This document shows positions 1 to 8,700 of a stretch of DNA of 64,000 nt, one piece after another. Made by a program: the position numbers and the translations under genes. The notes under the pieces were generated by a model that was not told where the DNA came from, did no database searches, and worked only from the letters and a program-made list of their open reading frames with translations. Source of the stretch: Thiohalophilus sp. (GTDB taxonomy: Bacteria; Pseudomonadota; Gammaproteobacteria; UBA6429; Thiohalophilaceae); the NCBI RefSeq assembly GCF_034521165.1, contig NZ_JAXHMV010000002.1, positions 62,001 through 126,000 on the forward strand, in the 5' to 3' direction. How positions within the stretch are numbered: position 1 is the stretch's first letter; every line of letters begins with the position of its first letter.

Positions 1-89
1 GCCCCGGCCTGGCGCGCCAGCTCCAACGCCCGCTGCATCCAGAATTCATCCAGCGCATCGGTCTCCAGCTGCTCAATATCGTTATCCAT
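1..89 (-). CDS. tadA: tRNA adenosine(34) deaminase, N-terminal fragment
   Basis: Only the first 29 codons are in the window; the gene runs off the left edge. The translated start contains DEFWMQRALELARQAG, which resembles the first helix of TadA, the zinc enzyme that converts A34 to inosine in tRNA-Arg(ACG). The zinc-binding HAE and PCxxC motifs would lie outside the window, so the call rests on the N-terminal helix alone. The start is the ATG at 89-87. Confidence 0.6.
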   Translation of the reverse strand, partial: MDNDIEQLETDALDEFWMQRALELARQAG

Positions 90-142
90 GCTCAATTATC
101 TATCGCCACAATCCAGAAAAGATTACACCACAGAGGATGAAG

Positions 143-202
143 GAATTTTGAATTGAATGTGAACACAAAATTTAAAATTGTTACTTTGCGTACTTTGCAC
201 CC
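143..202. repeat. AT-rich TTCAAAATT-type repeat joined to a CTTTGCG unit
   Basis: Between tadA and serB there is an AT-rich stretch of TTTTGAATT and AAAATTTAAAATT motifs that runs directly into TTACTTTGCGTACTTTGC. The same junction (TTCAAAATT repeat followed by ACTTTGCG units) occurs twice near 58.4 and 58.7 kb. This looks like a degenerate member of that intergenic repeat family. No gene is seen in 90-251. Confidence 0.5.
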
Positions 203-251
203 AAAAAACGGGCATAAACGTCTTTACGAACTCCGCGTTATCTTCCAGAGC

Positions 252-1481
252 CTATCGACTACCGAGTGATTGCAGTTCGCGATCGCGCATGCCCAGCAGG
301 TACAAAATGGCATCCAGGCCCAGCGTGGCGATGGAATGTTGCGCCTGTTCGCGCACCAGCGGTTTGGCATGAAAGGCGATACCCAGGCCGGCGATGGACA
401 GCATCGGCAGGTCATTGGCGCCATCGCCGACTGCGATGACCTGTTCGGTGCTGATGCCTTCCTGTTCGGCCAGTTGCTGTAACAATTTTGCTTTCATCTG
501 CCCGTCGACGATCTCGCCTTTAACCTTGCCGGTCAGTTTACCGTTTTCAAAGTCCAGCTGGTTGGCGTAGACATAATCGACGCCCAGCTTGTCTTTCAGG
601 TAATTGGCGAAATAGGTAAAGCCGCCGGAGAGAATCGCGACCTTGTAACCAAAATGTCGCAGTGTCGAAATCAATCGTTCCGCCCCCTCGGTGATCGGCA
701 AGCTTTCAGCGATCTCCTGCAGCACCGACTCTTCCAGTCCTTCCAGCAGGACCATCCGCTGGCGAAAACTTTCGGAAAAGTCGATTTCGCCGCGCATGGC
801 CGCTTCGGTAATTGCCGCCACCTGATCGCCGATGCCGGCCACTTTTGCCAGCTCGTCGATCACTTCGGTTTGAATCAGGGTCGAGTCCATATCAAAGCAG
901 ACCAGGCGGCGACTGCGCCGATACAGGTTATCTTCCTGCACGGCTACATCGATTTGCATATCCTGGGCGATCTGTAAAAACCGGGCATGCATACCGGGGA
1001 TATCCTGAACTTCCCCAGTCAGGGTCAATTGCACGGCCGCCGCCCCGCTCTGTTTCTCGGATCGATGCAGGGAGAGTCTTCCGGAAAGCCGACTCACGTC
1101 TTCAATATTAAATCCGTTTTCTCCCACCACTTCGGTGACCCGGGCAATATGTCGTGCCGTAATCTGTCGTCCCAGCAGGGTCACGATATGCCGGGCCTGG
1201 CCCTGGCGGGCTACCCACTGCTCGTAATCCTGTTCATTGATGGGGGTGAAACGGATATCGAGATCCAGCTCATGGGCACTGAACAACAGATCCTTGAACA
1301 GGGAACAGTTTTTATTCTCGTCCGGCGCTTCGATTAACAGTCCCAGTGCCAGGCTGTTATGGGTCACGGACTGATCGATATCCAGCACCGGAATATCATA
1401 ATCGGCCAGGACACCGGTCAAGCGGGCCGTGAGGCCCGGCCGGTCGCGGCCGGTGACATTAATCAGAACGACTTCACTCAT
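252..1481 (-). CDS. serB: phosphoserine phosphatase, two N-terminal ACT-like domains
   Basis: Final step of serine synthesis: hydrolysis of O-phosphoserine by a cytoplasmic HAD-family phosphatase. The 409-residue product has an ACT-like region from residue 3 (VVLINVTGRDRPG) and a second one around 95-185. The HAD core follows, with nucleophile motif DMDST at 197-201, a SGGF motif, and GDGANDL near 350 as the metal-binding loop. The long two-ACT form is typical of Pseudomonas and relatives; E. coli SerB is about 322 residues. I chose the ATG at 1481 (MSEVVLIN) rather than an upstream start because the diverged second copy at 2527 keeps exactly this start. A toxin-antitoxin pair lies just upstream. 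Confidence 0.95.
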   Translation of the reverse strand: MSEVVLINVTGRDRPGLTARLTGVLADYDIPVLDIDQSVTHNSLALGLLIEAPDENKNCSLFKDLLFSAHELDLDIRFTPINEQDYEQWVARQGQARHIVTLLGRQITARHIARVTEVVGENGFNIEDVSRLSGRLSLHRSEKQSGAAAVQLTLTGEVQDIPGMHARFLQIAQDMQIDVAVQEDNLYRRSRRLVCFDMDSTLIQTEVIDELAKVAGIGDQVAAITEAAMRGEIDFSESFRQRMVLLEGLEESVLQEIAESLPITEGAERLISTLRHFGYKVAILSGGFTYFANYLKDKLGVDYVYANQLDFENGKLTGKVKGEIVDGQMKAKLLQQLAEQEGISTEQVIAVGDGANDLPMLSIAGLGIAFHAKPLVREQAQHSIATLGLDAILYLLGMRDRELQSLGSR

Positions 1482-1642
1482 GTTATTCCCGCTGGATTGT
1501 AAACCAGCCATTTTTTCGGATTGATTTCACTGGCTTGGTTATTGGTATAGATGGCAGTACCATGAATAATAGCATGTTCTGTTGCACTGCTAATTGCCAA
1601 TTTTCAGCTCAAGCTTCCCGGTAAATACCCTGCGCGACCACC

Positions 1643-1681
1643 TTTACAATAGTACTATATATGGACTATATTTAGTACCAT
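1643..1681 (+). promoter_or_regulatory. promoter and palindromic operator of the toxin-antitoxin pair
   Basis: A plausible -35 (TTTACA, 1643-1648) and -10 (TATATT, 1667-1672) are spaced by 18 bp. Overlapping the -10 is an imperfect inverted repeat with 14-nt arms, ATAGTACTATATAT (1649-1662) and ATATTTAGTACCAT (1668-1681), matching at 12 of 14 positions around a 5-nt spacer. This position fits autorepression by the antitoxin, which is how Phd/YefM systems are normally controlled. The regulatory role is inferred. Confidence 0.6.
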
Positions 1682-1705
1682 CAAAGCCCTCAAGGAACAT
1701 AGACC

Positions 1706-1987
1706 ATGAAACTGAGCGAATCGGTTAAACCCATCAGCTACCTGAAAAGCCATACCGCCGAGGTTCTGCGAGACGTTAGTGAAGGACAACGCACCATGGT
1801 AATCACACAACACGGGGAAGCCAGGGCCGTGCTGCAGGATATTGCCAGTTATGAACAAACCCAGGAATCGCTGGCACTGCTCAAGGTACTGGCCCAAAGT
1901 TCGAAAAGCATTCAGGAAGGCCGGAGCAAGCCTCTCAAGAAAGCCTTTGCCGATATTCGAAAGCGTGTCAGGGAAGATACTGAGTGA
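1706..1987 (+). CDS. Phd/YefM-type antitoxin
   Basis: This 93-residue protein opens with MKLSESVKPISYLKSH and continues with a helix-strand DNA-binding fold typical of Phd/YefM antitoxins (VLRDVSEGQRTMVITQHGEA). The C-terminal half is helical and basic, as expected for the toxin-wrapping tail. It overlaps the downstream toxin by 4 nt (GTGA), so the two are translationally coupled. It should neutralise the toxin and repress its own promoter through the palindrome at 1649-1681. Confidence 0.9.
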   Translation: MKLSESVKPISYLKSHTAEVLRDVSEGQRTMVITQHGEARAVLQDIASYEQTQESLALLKVLAQSSKSIQEGRSKPLKKAFADIRKRVREDTE

Positions 1988-2310
1988 AACGCTATCGCGT
2001 CCGGCTTACCGAGGATGCAGAACAGGACCTCATCGATATCTACCGCTATATTGCTCTCTACGACTCCGCGGAGAATGCGGATTACGTACTGGTTCAGCTG
2101 GAATCCCTCTGCTTGAGACTTGTCGAGTTGCCCGAACGAGGACACGTTCCGCCAGAACTCGATCGAATCAGTGTAACAAACTACCGGGAAGTCTACTTCA
2201 AACCCTACCGTGTAATCTATGAAGCCATTCGTCACGACGTTTTCATTCACTGCATTCTTGATGGTCGAAGGGATATGCCTTCGTTACTTCAACGACGACT
2301 GATTCGCTAA
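1984..2310 (+). CDS. ParE/RelE-family toxin
   Basis: This is a 108-residue RelE/ParE-fold protein starting at GTG inside the antitoxin stop. It shows the family pattern: RVRLTEDAEQDLIDIYRYI in the first helices, LVELPERGHVPPEL, then YREVYFKPYRVIYEA and a final strand VFIHCILDGRRDMPSLLQRRL. The RVIYE strand and the C-terminal DGRRD-LLxRR ending are closest to the ParE subgroup. Whether it targets gyrase (ParE) or ribosome-bound mRNA (RelE) cannot be settled from sequence alone. The length is normal and the frame is intact, so it is probably functional. Confidence 0.88.
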   Translation: MKRYRVRLTEDAEQDLIDIYRYIALYDSAENADYVLVQLESLCLRLVELPERGHVPPELDRISVTNYREVYFKPYRVIYEAIRHDVFIHCILDGRRDMPSLLQRRLIR

Positions 2311-2368
2311 GATTGTTGCTGAAAAATCCGAGTCCACGCTCGATCCTCTACAAATACTGTTGATATCA

Positions 2369-2527
2369 CTATTGCCCGCCGCTGCCAGCCAGCGCCAGGC
2401 TGTTATGGGTCACCGACTGATCGATATCCAGCACCGGAATATCGTATTCGGCCAACACCCCGGTCAGACGCGCCGTCAGTCCCAGCCGATCGCGACCGGT
2501 GATATTGATCAGAACCACTTCACTCAT
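2369..2527 (-). pseudogene. 5' fragment of a second, diverged serB copy
   Basis: Read on the minus strand from ATG 2527, this encodes MSEVVLINITGRDRLG and stays in register with serB for about 46 residues, through THNSLAL. It then runs into unrelated codons and a stop at 2369-2371. Several silent and a few replacement differences separate it from serB, so it is not a recent exact duplication. Similarity continues upstream of the ATG: CACTCAT(G/C)TATTCCC and a diverged copy of the serB 5' region up to about 2640. It marks one edge of the toxin-antitoxin insertion. Confidence 0.85.
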
Positions 2528-2731
2528 GCTATTCCCACTCGATTATAAATAAGACAGTATTGCCACGTAATATCAATCTGATACCGGTGTGCGCAAGCGT
2601 CGATACCATGGAAGATACCATGTTAAGGCTTTGCTGCTAATCGCCACCGGGAATCACCCAAATATGTCAATTTGCGCAGAATATATCACTCACCCCTGCC
2701 TGGTCCGACCCAGCAACCCCACAAGATGCTT

Positions 2732-5700
2732 TTAGCCCAGGTCCGCTTCGACGAAGTGCTCCTGGCGGTCATCGACCAGCGGAATGCGGGTGTCGGGATA
2801 TTCGGTGCCGTCCACGATCACGCGGCTGATCTGCCCCGAGGGTTCACCGACGCGCTTGACGGTGATGTGGTAGACAGTCTCGCGATAGCGGTAGTGGATT
2901 TTGTAGGACTCCCAATCGGCCGGGATACAGGGCACAATGCGCAGATGATCCACTTCCAGTTGCAGCCCCAGCAGGGTTTCCACGCTCAGCCGATACATCC
3001 AGCCTGCCGCACCGGTGTACCAGGTCCAGCCGCCGCGTCCGATGTGCGGCGGCACGCCATAGATGTCCGCGCACATGACGTAGGGCTCGACCTTGTAGGT
3101 TTCGATGGCGTCCGCCGTGCTGCCGTGATTGACCGGATTGAGCATGGCAAATAATTCCCACGCGCGTTCCGTGTCGCCCAGCAGGGCAAAGGCCATCGTG
3201 GACCAGATCGCGGCATGGGTATACTGGCCCCCGTTCTCGCGCACGCCGGGGATGTAGCCCTTGATGTAACCCGGCTCCAGATCGGACTTGTCAAAGGGCG
3301 GGTCGAGCAGCTGGATGATCTGTTTGTCGCGCCGCACCAGGCGCTGGCCGACGGCCGTCATCGCCTGGCGGGCGCGCGTGGAATCACCGCCCCCGGAGAT
3401 GACCGCCCAGCTCTGGCTGATCGAATCGATCTGGCATTCGTCGTTAGTGGACGAACCCAGGGGCGTGCCGTCGTCAAACCAGGCACGTCGATACCAGGCG
3501 CCGTCCCAGGCCTGGGCCTCGATGTTACTGCGCAGCTGGGCGGCCTGATCGCTGCACAGCTCGGCAAAGTCCGTGTCATCGCGGCTGCGCGCAAGACCGG
3601 CAAACGACTCAAGATTCTCGATCAGGAACCATGCCAGCCAGACGCTTTCGCCCTTGCCCGCCTTGCCCACCAGATTCATGCCGTCGTTCCAGTCGCCGCA
3701 GCCCATCAGCGGCAATTGATGGACGCCAAAACGCAGGCCGTGCTTGATAGCACGCACGCAGTGCTCGTACAGGCTGGCGGCTTCGTGCGAACGTTGCGGC
3801 TGGTCGTAGTAGGCCTCTTCTTCCGCATACAGCTCACGGCCCTCCAGAAAATGGATGGACTCATCGAGCACGCCGGTGTCGCCGGTCGCCAGCACATAAC
3901 GACAGGTGGCATACGGCAGCCACAGATAATCGTCGGAGAAATGGGTGCGCACGCCCTGCCCATTGGGCGGGTGCCACCAGTGCTGCACGTCACCCTTGAT
4001 GAACTGGCGCCCGGCGTGTCGGATCAACTGCTCGCGGGCGAGCCACGGCGTCGCGTGGATCAGCGCCATGGTGTCCTGTAATTGATCGCGGAAACCGTAG
4101 GCGCCGCCGGACTGGTAATAGCCGCTGCGACCCCACAGCCGGCACGATATTGTTTGATAAACCAGCCAGCCATTGGCCAGCACGTTGAGCGCAGGGTCGG
4201 GGGTATCCACGTTCACCGCGCCCAGAGTGCGGTTCCAGTGTTCCCACACCGCTTCCAATGCCTGGCGCGCACCCGCCGATCCACCGTATTGCTGGATGAA
4301 GTGACGTGCCTCATCGGCGTGTTCAGCCGCGCCGAACACGAACACGATCTCGCGTTCCTGCCCGGCACCCAGTTCGATCCGGGCCTGGATCGCGGCGCAC
4401 GGGTCGAGGCCGGCGCCGGTTCGACCCGACAGGCGCTTGCGGCGCATCGCCGCCGGCCGCGTCAGCGAGCCGTTGCGGCCGATGAACTCGGTGCGGTTTC
4501 CGCTCACCGACCGCTTGCGCTCGCTGGCACCTTCATTGCTGACATGGGCAAACACCACCCGGTTGGCGCATTCGCGACCGTAGGCATTGCGGGCGAACAG
4601 CGCGCCAGTGTGCGGATCGATTTCGGTAACGATGTGCATCAGATTGGCGTGCCGCCACTCGCCGAGCACCAGCTCCCAGTACCCGGTGAGCGACAGGCTG
4701 CGCGCACGCTTTGACGCGTTGCGCAGCTTGACCACCGCGAACTTGACCGGCGCATCCATGGCGACGTAGGTGAACAGTTCCGAGGCAATGTCGGCCTCAA
4801 AATGCTCGAACACGCTGTAGCCGAAGCCGTGTCGGCACACGTAGCCGGCGCGGCCGTGCGCGGGCAGCGGCGTCGGTGACCAGAACGCGCCGGTTTTCTC
4901 GTCGCGGATGTAGAGCGCTTCACCGCTGCTGTCACAAAGCGGGTCGTTGTGCCAGGCGGTGAGGCGGAATTCGTGCGCGTTTTCCACCCAGGTATAGGCG
5001 CTGCCGCTCTCGCTGACGACGGTGCCGATGTGCGGACTGGCGATCACGTTGGCCCAGGGCAGCGGCGTGGTCTGTCCGGGTTCGAGGGTGACGACGTATT
5101 CGTGGCCGTCGGGCGTGAAGCCACCCAGACCATTGCAGAAAATGCGCTCGCGCGGGGCCAGCGGATAAACCGGTTCGACGCCCGCCTGCTGCGAGGGCTC
5201 CAGCAGATCCGACGCACGTTCTGGCGACATACGGCGTTCCACCTGCTCGATCAGGGTCGCGGCGGTATCCCTGAAGACGATGCGGGCGACTGTCTGCAGC
5301 AGCACGCGTTCGTTTTCGGTCAGTTCCTCGGTGCGGCGCACGAAGACGCCGCCCGGCTTGTCGATCATCTGCGCTTCGGGACCCGAGTTGATCAGACCCA
5401 CGATCCGATCCTGCAGCTCCGCCCGGTAGCCCGAGAAATCCTCGTTGACGATCACCAGGTCGGCGGCCAGGCCTTTCATGCGCCAGTAGGCATGCGCTTG
5501 CAGCACCTGCTTGACCAGAACGATGCGGTTGAGGTCGCCGATGTGCAGCAGGACGATGGGCAAATCACCCGAGATGCCAAAGCGCCACAACCCGGACTGC
5601 CCCAGCTGGTTGCGCGCAATGACGTCGGGTGTCGCGCGGCGCAGTGCCGTGCCGTAGATCACGGAATTGGCCAGGCGGCCATAGATCTGCGCATCCGCTT

Positions 5701-8700
5701 CGGTGACATTGAGGTGGCGCAGCACCTCCTGGCTCTGGAACCAGGCCATTTCGAATGCACGCTTGACGAAGTGACGGTCGCAGTATTTCTCCAGCAGGGC
5801 CAGTGCGGCCTCGCGGGTGTCCGCGACTCCGGAAATAATCTGCACACTCGCCGACTCGTCGGGTGCCAGGGTCAGAGTCCGGCGGATCGCCACGATGGGA
5901 TCGAGCACCGGCCCCGCGGTGTTGGATAATTCATGGCCCGGCAGAACAGACGGGTTGTCGCCGCTGTCCAGCACCTGCGGATTGGCCACGGTGCGGCCGC
6001 GCCCGATGAAGCGGGCGCGGTCGGTCTCGTAGGACGGCGCATCGGCTACCGCGCCGGGGGCAGCCAGCAGATGAAACATCCAGGGCACCTGCTCGCCGGG
6101 TGTGCGGGGACGCCGGGTGCAGAGGATCGCCTGCCGCTCGGGCAGGATTTCGGTCTGCACGAACAGATTACTGAAGGCGCGGTGCGCCAGATCGGCATTC
6201 AACGGCGCCAGCACCACTTCCGCGTAGCTCGTCACCTCGATGTGACGGGTGCGCGCCGACTGGTTGGTGAGCGTGACGCGACGGATCTCGACGTCGTCCT
6301 CGGGCGACACGCTGATCTCGGTGTGTGCTTCGATTGCCTGATCGCGTCGCCGGTATTCAGCACGCGCCTGCACGAAGATCGCCTCGTAGTGGTCGGCGCG
6401 GCGCAGGGTCGGCTGGTGCGCGCTCGACCAGTACTTGCCGCTGTCGCGGTCGCGCAGGTAGATGAAGGTGCCCCAGTCATCGGCAGTGGCATCCTCGCGC
6501 CAGCGGGTGATGGCAAGGTCCCGCCAGCGGCTGGTGCTGCCGCCGGCATGGGTCGCCATGACATGGTAGCGGCCGTTCGACAACAGGTGGACTTCAGGGA
6601 TCGGCGTGTTCGGATTGGTAAACACGCGCATGATCGCGCCGATGTCCGCACCGGGGGGACGGGCGGCGGCGCTCACTTCGGCGGCGTGGGGATGCAGGGT
6701 GGCGCCCTTCTTCGGCACCCGCTCCTGCAGCAGCAGTTCGGTCGCTTGCGTCAGCGGGTCGGACATGAAACGGCGCTGCATCGGCTGGTCGAGCAAGACA
6801 TGTGCATACGCCAGCAGACTCATGCCCTGGTGATGCGCCATGAAGGCCTGCACGACGGCGTGCGGCTTGCCGCGCGGTACCCGCGAGGGCGTGTAGTCGA
6901 TGGCCTCGTAGAAGCCGTAGGCGCCGAGAAATCCCTGATTGGCCAGCGTCAGCAGGTTACGGCAGGCTTCGCGCGGCATCACCGTCAGCGCCAGGGCACT
7001 GGCGTAGGGCGCGATGACCAGATCGTCGCCCAGTCCGCGCTTGAAACCGAGGCCGGGCACACCGAATGCCCGGTACTGGTAGATCTGATGCATGTCGGTG
7101 GCGTTATAGCAGGACTCGGAAATGCCCCACGGCACCTCGCGTTGTCGACCGTATTCGATCTGGCGCGACACCGCGGCCTTGCAAGTCTGCTCCAGCAGGG
7201 TATTGGGGTAACCCGGCATGATCAGCTGCGGCATCAGGTACTCGAACATCGAGCCGCTCCACGAAATCAGACTGACGTCGCCACCATGACTGGTCAGCAG
7301 GCGGCCGAGCGAGAACCAGTGCTTCTGCGGCAGCTGTCCCTGCGCAATCAACAGAAAACTGGCCAGGCGCGCTTCCGATGCCAGCAGGTCGTAACAGGAC
7401 GGATCGCGGCGCCGTTCGCCCACGTCATAGCCGATGGCCAGCAGGCCGCAGGCCGCATCATAGAGAAAGTCAAAGTCCATTGCCGCCAGAGCACGGCAAC
7501 GCTGCACCAGATCGTCGATTACGCCAAGCCGTTCGGCCGCGACGGACGAGCGCGCCCCAGTCACCTTTGCGTGCGCGCCAGCCAGTTCCGCCAGTGTCGG
7601 GATTGTGCTGAAGTGTTGCGGCTCACAGACCAGCAACCGAAGCTCATCCCGAAGCGCCCGGCATTGCCGGTCGAAGGCTCGTGCCCAGTAAACCCGTTCG
7701 CCATCGATATCGCTATCCGCCGGCAGCCAGTCAACCAGCTCCCCGCCGACACGGTGAATCTCATCCAGGGCGTGCCCGGCACCAGCCAGTGTCCGGAGCG
7801 AGCCGTTCTGTGTCAACGAGCACAGTGTGTCCTGCAGCGACGTGATCCTGTTTGCAAGATCCGGATCGGACGACGCAGGCAGCTGTTCAGCGAACACCTG
7901 CAGTGTATCCTGCAGCCCCTGCAATGCGTTGGACGACAGCACCGGCTGATCTTTGAGCTCGGCCAGCCCGGCCTGCAGGGTGAGCAGACAGCCGGCCAGG
8001 TTGCCGCTGTCCACCGACGAGACGTACTGCGGGTGCAGCGGCTCCAGGGTGCGCGTGTCGTACCAGTTGTAAAAATGGCCGCGGTAGCGTTCCAGCTTTT
8101 CCATCGAGTCGAGCGTGTTGCCGAGGCGCTGCAGGCATTCCCCGGCCGTGATGTAGCCAAAATCGACCGCCGCCAGGTCGGCCAGCAGCGACATGCCGAT
8201 GTTGGTGGGCGAGGTGCGCGAGGCGATGGCCGCTGCCGGGTATTCCTGGACGTTGTCAGGCGGCAGCCAGTTGTCCTGCGGGCCGACGAAGTCCGCGAAG
8301 TAGCGCCAGGTGCGCCGCGCCGACGTCCGCAGGAAGGCTTCCTGGTCGACGCTCAGGCCCGGGGCGGGGGCGGCCAGCGGCCGGCTGATCCACCAGCCGG
8401 CGACGGGCGACAACAACCACAGCAGCAGGATGGGGCCGGCATAAAGCCACACCGCCGGCTGGCTTGCCATGGCCAATGCCACGCCCAGCCCCAGCGCAAT
8501 CACCGGCGCGACCCACATCTCCCGGAAAAATTCGGCGAGCGTGCGGGTTGCGTTACGGCGTGCGTAGGACGGCAGTTTCCACAGCAGCAGGCCACGTCGC
8601 GTGAACAGCATGCGCAACCCCGAGCGCAGGATTGCCCCCAGGCAGATCAGCGCGTCGTAGGGCAAAAAGGTCAGGGTCAGGACGGCGAGTGCGAGCGGGC

